DNA of 64,000 nucleotides, taken from positions 1-64,000 of the forward strand of contig URYK01000012.1 of the NCBI GenBank assembly GCA_900552125.1, read 5' to 3'. The stretch comes from an uncultured Solobacterium sp. (lineage in GTDB: Bacteria > Bacillota_I > Bacilli_A > Erysipelotrichales > Erysipelotrichaceae). This document shows, in pieces, positions 43,980 through 52,783 of this stretch; position 1 is the first letter of the stretch; the number at the start of each line of letters is the position of its first letter. The notes beneath the pieces were generated by a model. The model ran no database searches. It was not told the origin of the DNA and saw nothing but the letters and a program-made list of their open reading frames with translations. Made by a program: the position numbers and the translations under genes.

Positions 43980-46802
43980 ATGAATCATGACTTTATAGAT
44001 ATAAAAGGAGCTAGAGAGAATAATCTAAAGAATATAGATATAAAAATTCCTAGAGATAAATTTGTCATTATGACAGGAGTATCAGGATCAGGAAAGACTT
44101 CTTTAGCTTTTGATACAATATATGCAGAAGGACAGCGACGTTACGTGGAGTCCTTAAGTGCATATGCTCGACAATTTTTAGGCAATAGTGAAAAACCAGA
44201 TGTAGATTCCATTGAAGGGTTATCTCCGTCTATTTCTATTGATCAGAAAACCACCAGCAATAATCCGCGTTCTACAGTAGGAACTGTTACAGAAATTTAT
44301 GACTACCTACGTTTATTATATGCTCGTATTGGAGTTCCTTATTGTCCAACTCACAATGAACCAATTACATCACAAACGATTAAACAGATGGTTGATCGTA
44401 TTATGGAATTGGAAGATAAAACAAGATTAACTATTTTATCTCCTGTAGTTCATGGTAAAAAAGGAACACATAAGGATCTATTTGAGCGTTTGCGTAAAGA
44501 AGGATATATTCGTGTTCGTGTAGATGGTGAATTAAAATTATTAGAAGATGTAGAAGCATTAGAGAAAAATAAGAAACATAATATTGATGTTGTTGTAGAT
44601 CGTATTGTGAAAAGCAATGATCGTTCTCGTTTACATGACTCATTAGAAACTGCGTTAAAGTTAAGTGATGGCTTAGCTGTAGTATCTTATAGTGATGAAG
44701 AAATTTTATTTTCCAGTAATTATTCATGTAAATACTGTGGATTTAATATTCCTAAGTTAGAACCTAGACTGTTCTCCTTTAATGCCCCATTTGGAGCCTG
44801 CGATCATTGTAAGGGACTTGGTATTACACAAAAAGTCGATATTGATTGTCTAATTCCAGATAAAAACAAGACAATTCGTGAAGGTGGTATTGCCTTCTAT
44901 AAAAATATTGTCAATACAGAAAATCTGGAATGGCAGAGATTTAAAGCATTGATAGATTATTATCATATTGATATGGATATACCGATCAAGGATCTAAAGA
45001 AAGATGAACTAAATATATTATTATATGGTTCTAAAGATCTGATTTCATATCGTTTAGCAAGTAGAAGCGGTAATGTCACAAAGAAGACAGAATTTATAGA
45101 AGGTGTCTGTACGTTAATTGAACGTCGTTATATGGAAACCAGCTCTTCCATGTCTAGAGAATGGTATGGATCTTTTCTAATGGAAGCACCATGTCCTGTA
45201 TGTGGAGGACGTAGATTAAATGAACAGGCATTAAGCGTTCGAGTTGGTGGTATTAATATTTATGAATGGACAACTATGTCTGTAAAACAGGCTATCCAGT
45301 TTATGGAAAACTTACAGTTAACACACCAGCAGCAGGAAATCGCAAAACTGATATTAAAAGAAATCAGTGATCGTTTGGGATTCTTAAATAATGTAGGTTT
45401 AGGTTATTTGACTTTAGATCGTTTGGCTGGAACTTTATCAGGTGGAGAAGCACAGCGAATTCGTCTGGCAACACAGATTGGTTCACGTCTAAGCGGTGTA
45501 TTATATGTATTAGATGAGCCAAGCATTGGTTTACATCAAAGAGATAATGATCGTCTGATCGATACATTAAAAAATATGCGGGATTTAGGAAACTCTTTGA
45601 TTGTTGTAGAACATGATGAAGATACGATGTTGGCTAGTGATTATATTATCGATATTGGACCAGGCGCCGGTATTCATGGTGGTAATGTTGTGGCTGCGGG
45701 AACTCCTGAAGAAGTCATGCGTAATGAAAATTCTTTAACAGGACAATATTTAAGTGGAAAACTTAAAATTGAAGTTCCGGAAAAGCGAAGAAAAGGTAAT
45801 GGAAAGAAAATCGAAATCGTTGGCGCAAGCGAAAATAACTTAAAAAATGTCAATGTAAAGATTCCTCTAGGAACATTAACGGTTGTGACAGGAGTAAGCG
45901 GAAGTGGTAAATCTTCTTTAGTAAATGAAGTTCTGAGTAAAGGTGTTATGCATGCGTTAGGAAAAACACGTGTTAAACCTGGAAAACATAAACGTATCAA
46001 GGGAATTGAGAATATTGATAAACTTATTGATATTTCACAAGATCCAATTGGAAGAACACCGCGTAGTAATCCTGTAACTTATACAGGAGTATTTGATGAT
46101 ATTCGTGAATTATTTACGCAGACTCCTGAAGCTAAGCTTAGAGGCTATGAAAAAGGACGTTTCTCTTTCAATGTTAAGGGAGGACGTTGCGAAGCATGTC
46201 AGGGGGATGGAATCTTACGTATTTCAATGCATTTTTTACCTGATGTCTATGTGCCTTGTGAAGAATGTGGTGGAAAACGTTACAATGAAGAAACTTTGCA
46301 AGTTACATATAAAGGAAAGAATATTTATGATGTATTAGAAATGAGTGTAGAAGAAGCCATTGACTTTTTCTCAAATGTTCATAAAATAAAACATAAGCTG
46401 CAGACATTAAAAGATGTAGGATTAGGCTACATTAAACTAGGACAAAGTGCAACTTCTCTATCAGGAGGGGAAGCACAGCGTGTGAAACTTGCGAGTGAAT
46501 TGCAGCGAAAAGCTACGGGAAAAACACTGTTTATTTTAGATGAACCTACTACCGGTTTACATACCCATGATGTGAAAAAGCTTATGGAAGTATTACAGCG
46601 CATTGTGGATAATGGTGATACTGTTATTGTTATTGAACATAATCTAGATGTTATTAAATGTGCTGATTATATTGTGGATATTGGTCCAGAAGGCGGAGAT
46701 GAAGGCGGTACGATCATGGCAACTGGTACACCTGAACAGATCGTTGAGGTAGAAAACAGCTATACCGGACAATACCTGAAAAAAGTATTGAAGAAAGGAT
46801 AA
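43980..46802 (+). CDS. uvrA: Excinuclease ABC subunit A
   Basis: Product of 940 residues from ATG 43980, eight bases after GGAGG; the frame is open further upstream but lacks homology there. Two ABC cassettes are present: GVSGSGKTS and GVSGSGKSS Walker A sites and two LSGGEAQR signatures. Zinc-binding clusters CKYCG...CDHCKGLG and CEACQGDG...CEECGGKRYN are intact. It recognises damaged DNA and loads UvrB (encoded at 7.6 kb). It begins an operon with hprK (5-base gap), lgt-ppaX and trxB. TATAAT at 43947-43952 is a possible -10. Confidence 0.97.
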   Translation: MNHDFIDIKGARENNLKNIDIKIPRDKFVIMTGVSGSGKTSLAFDTIYAEGQRRYVESLSAYARQFLGNSEKPDVDSIEGLSPSISIDQKTTSNNPRSTVGTVTEIYDYLRLLYARIGVPYCPTHNEPITSQTIKQMVDRIMELEDKTRLTILSPVVHGKKGTHKDLFERLRKEGYIRVRVDGELKLLEDVEALEKNKKHNIDVVVDRIVKSNDRSRLHDSLETALKLSDGLAVVSYSDEEILFSSNYSCKYCGFNIPKLEPRLFSFNAPFGACDHCKGLGITQKVDIDCLIPDKNKTIREGGIAFYKNIVNTENLEWQRFKALIDYYHIDMDIPIKDLKKDELNILLYGSKDLISYRLASRSGNVTKKTEFIEGVCTLIERRYMETSSSMSREWYGSFLMEAPCPVCGGRRLNEQALSVRVGGINIYEWTTMSVKQAIQFMENLQLTHQQQEIAKLILKEISDRLGFLNNVGLGYLTLDRLAGTLSGGEAQRIRLATQIGSRLSGVLYVLDEPSIGLHQRDNDRLIDTLKNMRDLGNSLIVVEHDEDTMLASDYIIDIGPGAGIHGGNVVAAGTPEEVMRNENSLTGQYLSGKLKIEVPEKRRKGNGKKIEIVGASENNLKNVNVKIPLGTLTVVTGVSGSGKSSLVNEVLSKGVMHALGKTRVKPGKHKRIKGIENIDKLIDISQDPIGRTPRSNPVTYTGVFDDIRELFTQTPEAKLRGYEKGRFSFNVKGGRCEACQGDGILRISMHFLPDVYVPCEECGGKRYNEETLQVTYKGKNIYDVLEMSVEEAIDFFSNVHKIKHKLQTLKDVGLGYIKLGQSATSLSGGEAQRVKLASELQRKATGKTLFILDEPTTGLHTHDVKKLMEVLQRIVDNGDTVIVIEHNLDVIKCADYIVDIGPEGGDEGGTIMATGTPEQIVEVENSYTGQYLKKVLKKG

Positions 46803-46807
46803 GGCAT

Positions 46808-47752
46808 ATGGAAGAACAAAATTATGTAAAGGTTAGAACATTAGTCGAAAACTTTGACTTTATTCAGATTACTGGTGATGAAAAATCATTAGAACGTCCT
46901 ATCGTAATTGCGGATACGAATCGTCCAGGATTAGAACTTGCAGGATTCTTTGAAAATTCGCAATTAAAGCGTCTGGTAATATTAGGAGATAAAGAAATTG
47001 CATATATTGCGACGATGAGTGTTTCTAAACAGAGAAAATCATTTGATTTTCTTACCAATGATTTAACTCCGGCAATCATTATTACGAAAGGACATAAATG
47101 TCCAGATGTATTAAGACGATATGCAAAGCGTAAAAATTTTCCTATTTTCTTATCAGATTCTCCAACTACACGATTGATCGTAGATGTCGTATCTTTCTTA
47201 GATGAACAGCTAGCAACTAGTATGTGTGTACATGGAGAACTGTTGTCGATCTATGGTAAAGGCGTATTGATAAGTGGAGAAAGCGGAATGGGGAAAAGTG
47301 AAATTGCGCTGGAACTAATTAAAAGAGGGCATTTGTTAGTTGCGGATGATCGTGTAGATTGTTATCGCATCCATAATAAAATTATTGGGAAAGCTCCAGA
47401 GCTATTGCGTGAAATGTTAGAGATACGTGGTATTGGTGTTATTAATGTTGCACGTATGTTTGGAGTTAGTTCAGTACTTCCTAAGGCTGAAATTAATTTT
47501 GAAGTAAATCTGGAACCGTGGAAGGCTGATCAGGATTATGATCGTGTAGGTATTGAGGAAAAGAAACATGAGAATATTCTTGGTGTAGAGATACCAAAAA
47601 TTGTAGTTCCTGTGCGTGAAGGTCGTTCTATGGCAGTTATTATTGAATCTGCTGTCACAAACTTTATGCTGACAGAGATGGGGTTAAATAGCGCAAAAGA
47701 ATTTGAACAGCGTGTTTTAGATTATATTGAGAAAAATAAACACGAACAATAG
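46808..47752 (+). CDS. hprK: HPr kinase/phosphorylase
   Basis: Product of 314 residues. The N-terminal domain (about 1-130) precedes the kinase domain, whose P-loop is GESGMGKSE (157-165). The family signature EIRGIGVINVARMFG and the LVADDRVD segment are present. It phosphorylates or dephosphorylates S46 of HPr (gene at 12.8 kb) to set carbon catabolite repression. hprK followed by lgt and ppaX is a conserved Bacillota order, here with lgt and ppaX joined. Confidence 0.97.
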   Translation: MEEQNYVKVRTLVENFDFIQITGDEKSLERPIVIADTNRPGLELAGFFENSQLKRLVILGDKEIAYIATMSVSKQRKSFDFLTNDLTPAIIITKGHKCPDVLRRYAKRKNFPIFLSDSPTTRLIVDVVSFLDEQLATSMCVHGELLSIYGKGVLISGESGMGKSEIALELIKRGHLLVADDRVDCYRIHNKIIGKAPELLREMLEIRGIGVINVARMFGVSSVLPKAEINFEVNLEPWKADQDYDRVGIEEKKHENILGVEIPKIVVPVREGRSMAVIIESAVTNFMLTEMGLNSAKEFEQRVLDYIEKNKHEQ

Positions 47753-47761
47753 GAGGTTTTT

Positions 47762-49231
47762 ATGACATTTTTTCCTGATTTTCAAACTTTAGTAAGTATC
47801 GGACCCCTTCGAATTACTTGGTATGCCGTATTTATTTTAACTGGGGCTATATTGGCTTATTATTTATCCCTTCGTCAATTTAAGAAATGGGGATATAAAG
47901 AAGAAGTATTTGAAAACTTCTTTCTGATGCTTCTTCCAATCGCAATCATTGGAGCTCGTATATATTACGTTATTTTTGAATGGCAGCAATATGCTTCTGA
48001 ACCTATTCGTGTATTTTATATATGGGAAGGCGGATTAGCGATTCATGGAGGTATTATTGCAGGTGTAATTTTTGGATGGCTCTATTTCCGTCATTATCAA
48101 TATAATGGACTTCGTATCATGGACGTTATTTTTCCTAATATGATGTTAGCCCAAGCTATTGGAAGATGGGGAAACTTTATGAATCAGGAAGCTTACGGCG
48201 GTATTGTAGATGCGAGCTTCTATGATCATTTCCCATCATTTATCAGAGATCATATGTATATTGATGGTGCTTATCGTCAGCCTACATTCCTATTTGAGAG
48301 TATAGGAAATATTATTGGTTTTGTGCTAATCACTTTTGTTTATAAAAAATATGGCAGAAAGAAACGTGGAGATTTAGCATTTGCATATTTTGCATGGTAT
48401 GGCACTATTCGTTTTATCATTGAAGGAATGCGCACAGATTCTTTAATGTTAGGAAGTTTTCGTATAGCTCAATTAGTTTCTTTACTACTCGTGTTATTTG
48501 GTGTTTTAGGTATCTTGGGTGTATGGGATAAAGTATTAAAGAATATTTATCCATTTAAGAAAAGAAAACCGGCAGTTATCTTTGATTTAGATGGTACTTT
48601 AGTAGATACAAAAGAATTGATCTATAAATCTTTTGAACATGCCTTTGCGAAATATAAACCTGGATATGTACTTAGTGAAGAAGAAAAAGCTTCTTTCTTG
48701 GGACCAACTCTAAAACAGTCATTCTCTCGTTATTTTGAAGCTGATCAAGTAGATGAGATCATTGCATATTATCGAGAATTTAACCATGCGCATCATGATG
48801 AATATGTAAAAGAAATACCACATGTAAAAGAAACACTTGCATATTTAAAAGAACATGATTATCCGATTGCGGTTATGTCAAATAAATTACAGGAAATCGT
48901 TCGCATGGGATTAAGACGCTTTGATCTGGAACAATACTTTGATGTTGTATTAGGCGGAGAAGATGTGAAAGAAGCAAAACCAAGTCCGATTGGAATATTA
49001 ACAGCATGTGAAATGCTGCATGTGCCTCATGATGATGTCATTTATGTAGGAGATGCACCTACCGATGTTGAGGCATGTAAGAATATGGGGGCATATTCTG
49101 TTGCTTTTGTGTATGAAGAATCTAGAGCATTAGAAATGAAGAAAAAAGAACCTTGTGCTATGATTAGTGACATGAAAGAATTAATAGATATAGTAGAGGA
49201 GGAACGCGAATGGAGCGACGTTACGATTTAA
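47762..49231 (+). CDS. lgt: Fusion of prolipoprotein diacylglyceryl transferase (Lgt) and PpaX-like HAD phosphatase
   Basis: Product of 489 residues, ATG 47762 behind AGGAGG. Residues 1 to about 262 are Lgt: seven or so helices, GGLAIHGGIIAG, GRWGNFMNQEAYG, RQPTFLFES and EGMRTDSLMLG. After a short basic link (KNIYPFKKRKPA), residues about 270-489 are a HAD phosphatase: FDLDGTLVD (D275, D277), MSNKLQE, KPSPIG and GDAPTDVEAC. No stop and no ribosome site or start codon separates them, so this is a true fusion. Lgt acts on the membrane, adding diacylglycerol to prolipoproteins; PpaX hydrolyses pyrophosphate made by HPr phosphorylase. The last 22 bases overlap trxB. Confidence 0.93.
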   Translation: MTFFPDFQTLVSIGPLRITWYAVFILTGAILAYYLSLRQFKKWGYKEEVFENFFLMLLPIAIIGARIYYVIFEWQQYASEPIRVFYIWEGGLAIHGGIIAGVIFGWLYFRHYQYNGLRIMDVIFPNMMLAQAIGRWGNFMNQEAYGGIVDASFYDHFPSFIRDHMYIDGAYRQPTFLFESIGNIIGFVLITFVYKKYGRKKRGDLAFAYFAWYGTIRFIIEGMRTDSLMLGSFRIAQLVSLLLVLFGVLGILGVWDKVLKNIYPFKKRKPAVIFDLDGTLVDTKELIYKSFEHAFAKYKPGYVLSEEEKASFLGPTLKQSFSRYFEADQVDEIIAYYREFNHAHHDEYVKEIPHVKETLAYLKEHDYPIAVMSNKLQEIVRMGLRRFDLEQYFDVVLGGEDVKEAKPSPIGILTACEMLHVPHDDVIYVGDAPTDVEACKNMGAYSVAFVYEESRALEMKKKEPCAMISDMKELIDIVEEEREWSDVTI

Positions 49232-50130
49232 TTATCATAGGTGCTGGTCCAGCAGGGATGAGTGCCGCAATCTATGGAAGCAGAGCTGGATTAAAAACAG
49301 CGATGATAGAAATGGGGGCTCCTGGCGGTAAATTAATAAAAACGGCAGAAATCAGCAATTGGCCAGGTATTATTGAAACCAATGGGGCAAAGCTTGCGAG
49401 TGATATGTTTGAACATTCCACTTCTTTTGGTGCTGAATACTTATATGGTAATGTAGTAAAAGTAGAAGATGGTGAATATAAGAAAGTTATCTGCGATGAT
49501 GGCAATGAATATGAAGCTAGTGCTGTTATTGTCGCAACAGGAACACAGGAAAGAATGATGAATATTCCTGGTGAACAGGAAAACGTAGGACGTGGTGTTT
49601 CTTATTGTGCAGTTTGCGATGGCGCATTCTTCAAAAATCAGGAAGTATGTGTAATTGGCGGAGGGAACTCTGCATTAGAAGAAGCAAACTATTTAACTCA
49701 GTTTGCCAGCAAAGTAAATATCATCATACGTAGAGATGTATTCCGGGCAGATAGTATTGTGCAGAATGCTATCAAAGATAATCCAAAAATTAATGTTATT
49801 ACAAAACACATTCCTGTAAGAGTAAATGATAATGGAATGCGAGTTACTGGATTAGTAGTACAAAATGTGGATACTAAGGTAGAAACAGAAATCCAGACAC
49901 ATGGTGTATTCCCTTATATCGGATCAGATCCAGCTACTTCTTTCTTAGAAGGATTAGATATCTTAGATGAACGTGGATACATGGTAGTAGATGAAAACTG
50001 TGAAACAAAAGTTAAAGGCATCTATGGCGCAGGAGATGTAATCGCGAAAAAGCTTCGTCAGGTAGTAACAGCTACCAATGATGGTGCTATTGCGGCTCAA
50101 CATGCATTCCATGAAATAAAAGGAATTTAA
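49210..50130 (+). CDS. trxB: Thioredoxin reductase
   Basis: Product of 306 residues, ATG 49210 with GAGGAGGAA upstream, overlapping the preceding gene by 22 bases in another frame. FAD-binding GAGPAGMSAA, the redox pair CAVCDG (C133, C136), the NADPH site GGGNSALEEA and the C-terminal GDV-type motif YGAGDVIAKKLRQ are in the usual order. It reduces thioredoxin in the cytoplasm. Last gene of the uvrA-hprK-lgt/ppaX-trxB operon, closed by a strong terminator. Confidence 0.95.
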   Translation: MERRYDLIIIGAGPAGMSAAIYGSRAGLKTAMIEMGAPGGKLIKTAEISNWPGIIETNGAKLASDMFEHSTSFGAEYLYGNVVKVEDGEYKKVICDDGNEYEASAVIVATGTQERMMNIPGEQENVGRGVSYCAVCDGAFFKNQEVCVIGGGNSALEEANYLTQFASKVNIIIRRDVFRADSIVQNAIKDNPKINVITKHIPVRVNDNGMRVTGLVVQNVDTKVETEIQTHGVFPYIGSDPATSFLEGLDILDERGYMVVDENCETKVKGIYGAGDVIAKKLRQVVTATNDGAIAAQHAFHEIKGI

Positions 50131-50131
50131 T

Positions 50132-50177
50132 AAAAAAAGTAGTATCTTTTTTGTACAAATTAGGTACTACTTTTTTT
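50132..50177 (+). terminator. Strong terminator after trxB
   Basis: Bases 50132-50146 pair with 50163-50177 (15 pairs, one G-T), with A-run and T-run flanks, so it could work in both directions. Confidence 0.85.
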
Positions 50178-50402
50178 ATGTCAATAAATAATACAAAAAG
50201 CTTACAAAAATTAACTGAAACTTAACAAAACTATCTATGTTAAAGCGGTTTCTTCCTGTATAATCAAATTAAGAAGAGCTCTTAGAAAACGATTAGAAAA
50301 TATTACATTTCTCGCGTTTTAATGTAAAATTCACAACATTTATATAGTTTTATATACATATAAATAATTACATAATTTATGCATAGAAAAGGAGCGATTA
50401 AA
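50178..50402 (+). other. Leader region of the lipoprotein-VTC-DUF4956-CotH operon
   Basis: No gene. TATAAT (50259-50264) is a likely -10 with no good -35, leaving a leader of about 130 bases. The leader holds an inverted repeat TTACATT (50303-50309) and AATGTAA (50321-50327). AAAAGGAGCG before 50403 is the ribosome site. Confidence 0.45.
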
Positions 50403-51413
50403 ATGTTAAACCTCAAAACAAAATCTATTTTTGCGATGTCGCTTGCATTGGTGCTATGCTTTGTATGCTTAGTTAGTTGTGGACAAAAAGCCCCTTCTAG
50501 TTCAACAAATGTTTCTACTGGAGGAGTATTAACTTTAAAGGTTAATCCTGAGTTTGATATTAATTTTGATGAAAAAGGGAATGTAGTAACAGTAACAGCG
50601 GTAAATGATGACGCAAAGAAAATTATGACAGATGACGAAAGCTATGTTGGGAAAACATGCGAAGAAATTGTTACAGATTTAGTAAAGAAAATTGGCGATG
50701 CCGGTTATTTTGCGAAAGATAAAAACAATCAGGTTGTTATAGAAATAGAAGAAGGTTCAAAAGTCCCTAACGATAAATTCTTGACAAATGTTATAGAAAG
50801 CGCAAGATCTGTAATAAGTGAAAACAAATGGGAAGTTCCAGTTGACGTAAATGGCGAAAGCAGTTATGGAATGACGAATTACCAAGACACAGATTATGGT
50901 ACAGGTAATGATGGCGATACTAATTATGCAGATGATAAAGATGATAGTAAGAAAACAGAATCATCAAGCGATAAATCGAATACATCAAATAAAGAAAATA
51001 CGACAACAAATAGTGGAAATTCCATAAATAAAAGTAATACGACCACAAGTGGTGGAAATAAGCAGACTACATCTCCATCCACATCAGGTGATTCAAATTA
51101 TGATGATACAGATTACGGACCAAACAATGATGGTGTAACAGATTACAACGATACAGACTATGGGCCAAATAACGATGGTGTGACAGATTATAACGACACA
51201 GATTATGGACCAAACAATGACGGTGTAACAGACTATAACGATACAGATTATGGTCCAAATAATGACGGTGTGACAGACTACAACGATACAGATTATGGAC
51301 CAAATAATGATGGTGTTACAGATGTAGGGCAAGGCGATAGTGGAACTGGATCTGGTGATTCAGGAATCGATGATAGCGGTCAGTCAGACTATGATGATGA
51401 CGATGATGATTAA
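50403..51413 (+). CDS. Lipoprotein with RsgI-like domain and acidic 15-residue tandem repeats
   Basis: Product of 336 residues from ATG 50403; an in-frame ATG at 50379 lies before the ribosome site. The signal peptide ends in LVSCGQ, a lipobox. Residues about 40-140 resemble the extracellular middle domain of RsgI-type anti-sigma factors (LKVNPEFDINFDEKGNVV, then NDDAKKIM). A Ser/Thr/Asn-rich linker (about 180-230) leads to five copies of a unit read as DTDYGPNNDGVTDYN, then a Gly/Ser/Asp tail ending in six aspartates. No RNA polymerase or sigma-binding part is present. The repeats could bind calcium or accept modification by the CotH-like kinase encoded downstream (inference). Confidence 0.8.
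   Translation: MLNLKTKSIFAMSLALVLCFVCLVSCGQKAPSSSTNVSTGGVLTLKVNPEFDINFDEKGNVVTVTAVNDDAKKIMTDDESYVGKTCEEIVTDLVKKIGDAGYFAKDKNNQVVIEIEEGSKVPNDKFLTNVIESARSVISENKWEVPVDVNGESSYGMTNYQDTDYGTGNDGDTNYADDKDDSKKTESSSDKSNTSNKENTTTNSGNSINKSNTTTSGGNKQTTSPSTSGDSNYDDTDYGPNNDGVTDYNDTDYGPNNDGVTDYNDTDYGPNNDGVTDYNDTDYGPNNDGVTDYNDTDYGPNNDGVTDVGQGDSGTGSGDSGIDDSGQSDYDDDDDD
51105..51329 (+). repeat. Five tandem 45-base coding repeats
   Basis: Units begin at 51105, 51150, 51195, 51240 and 51285. The encoded 15 residues are the same in the first four, and the fifth changes at its end (DVG). Nearly all differences between units are at third codon positions (TAC/TAT, GAT/GAC, GTA/GTG/GTT, GGA/GGG/GGT), so the protein repeat is being kept while the DNA drifts. 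Confidence 0.92.
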
Positions 51414-51424
51414 GCAGGTACCTT

Positions 51425-52093
51425 ATGCGTCATGAGATAAAATTTAGTATATCACTTTTTGATGACTTAATTTTAGCAAAGCGATTGAGTAAAATATTGA
51501 AACATGATAAAAATGCTGATTCACGTGGTGTATATCGCGTGAACAGCATTTATTTCGATACGCCCTATGATGAAGCCTATCACGAGAAGATTCGTGGAGT
51601 TGATCCTAGAGAAAAGTTTAGAATACGTTATTACAATTCAGATACTTCTTTTATACAGTTAGAAAAAAAAGTGAAGATAAAAGGATTATGTAAGAAATAC
51701 AGTGTACGTTTAACGAAGGATGAAGTCCAAAGTATTTTAGATAAAAACTATGATTTTTTATTAAATAAAAATAATGCTTTATGTGTAGAATTTTATAGTA
51801 AGTTAAAGGGAAAACAGTTAATGCCTAAAACTATTGTTATATATGATCGAGAAGCATTTTTATATGAAGCAGGAAATGTCAGAATTACGTTAGATAGAAA
51901 GTTGCGCTTTCATTCTAATTTAAATAATTTCTTATCTTTATCAGATATATCAATGGATACATCTGATGAAAAGACAATATTAGAAGTTAAATATGATGAA
52001 TTTCTTCCTGAATTCATTCAACATGCGATTCATTTGCCAGGCTGTCATTGGTCTGCAATTTCTAAATATGCGATATGTAGACGCTATGAGTAA
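51425..52093 (+). CDS. VTC domain-containing (polyphosphate polymerase-like) protein
   Basis: Product of 222 residues, 12 bases after the lipoprotein gene. It begins MRHEIKFSI and carries NSIYFDTPYDEAY, EKFRIRYYN, QLEKKVKIKGLCKK, and VRITLDRKLRFH, the basic and acidic lining of the triphosphate-tunnel fold used by VTC polymerases; the acidic TILEVKYDEFLPEFI strand near the end is also typical. VTC proteins make polyphosphate from ATP. Bacterial stand-alone versions, often beside DUF4956 and CotH genes, are biochemically little known. Soluble, so probably at the inner face with its membrane partner. Confidence 0.85.
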   Translation: MRHEIKFSISLFDDLILAKRLSKILKHDKNADSRGVYRVNSIYFDTPYDEAYHEKIRGVDPREKFRIRYYNSDTSFIQLEKKVKIKGLCKKYSVRLTKDEVQSILDKNYDFLLNKNNALCVEFYSKLKGKQLMPKTIVIYDREAFLYEAGNVRITLDRKLRFHSNLNNFLSLSDISMDTSDEKTILEVKYDEFLPEFIQHAIHLPGCHWSAISKYAICRRYE

Positions 52094-52111
52094 ACAAAGA
52101 GGTGATTATTG

Positions 52112-52780
52112 ATGTTGCAGGATTTTCTACAATCAGGATTTTTAGAAACATCTGCTAGTATATCATTATTCGATATGGTGGTTGTTTTGATACTATCATT
52201 TGCGATAGGATTATTGATTTTCTTTGTTTATTCTCAGTGCTATACAGGCGTTATGTATCCAACAACTTTTGGAGTGACTCTTGTTTCTCTAACCATGATT
52301 ACTTCTATGTTAATTATGGCAGTTACTAGTAATATTGTATTGTCATTAGGTATGGTTGGGGCATTGTCTATTGTTCGATTTCGTGCTGCCATTAAAGATC
52401 CAATGGATATTGCATTTTTATTCTGGGCGATTGCTTCAGGTATAGTTCTTGCGGCAGGATTTTTACCACTTGCGGTTATTGGTAGTCTATGCATTGGGAT
52501 TGTATTACTCTTGTTTTCAAATCCTAAAAAAGCATATAAGCCTTATATTCTTGTACTTCACTGTGATAATCCAGATATAGAAAAAGAAGCACATGAATAT
52601 ATTTCAAAACAGGTAAAAAAGCTATCATTAAAAAGTAAACAAGTTACCGCATCTTGTATTGAATTAAATTATGAGTTACGTTTAAAAGATGAACAAACGG
52701 ATTTTATCCATACTTTATCTTCCATGCAGGGAGTTGCTAATGTAGTTTTGGTATCTTATAACGGTGATTTTATGGGTTAG
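52112..52780 (+). CDS. DUF4956 membrane protein
   Basis: Product of 222 residues. ATG 52112 is eight bases after AAAGAGGTG; the TTG just before is in frame but less likely. Four hydrophobic helices (about 20-45, 55-80, 85-105, 110-135) include the conserved SLGMVGALSIVRFRAAIKDPMDIAFLFWAIASG stretch. A soluble C-terminal domain (about 145-222) follows. The arginine/aspartate-bearing loop between helices is the best-conserved feature of the family. Function unknown; genes of this family are repeatedly next to VTC and CotH genes, as here. Confidence 0.88.
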   Translation: MLQDFLQSGFLETSASISLFDMVVVLILSFAIGLLIFFVYSQCYTGVMYPTTFGVTLVSLTMITSMLIMAVTSNIVLSLGMVGALSIVRFRAAIKDPMDIAFLFWAIASGIVLAAGFLPLAVIGSLCIGIVLLLFSNPKKAYKPYILVLHCDNPDIEKEAHEYISKQVKKLSLKSKQVTASCIELNYELRLKDEQTDFIHTLSSMQGVANVVLVSYNGDFMG

Positions 52781-52783
52781 CAT

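Noticed and set aside
50216..50240. TGAAACTT as an ECF sigma -35 linked to the RsgI-like lipoprotein
   Set aside because: No matching ECF -10 at the right distance and no sigma gene nearby.
51105..51329. CRISPR-like array
   Set aside because: The units are contiguous with no unique spacers and lie inside a coding sequence.
51067..51332. Long open frames on the - strand opposite the tandem repeats
   Set aside because: They arise only because the 45-base repeat is a multiple of three and so repeats open frames on the other strand too; no start signals and a very odd composition.
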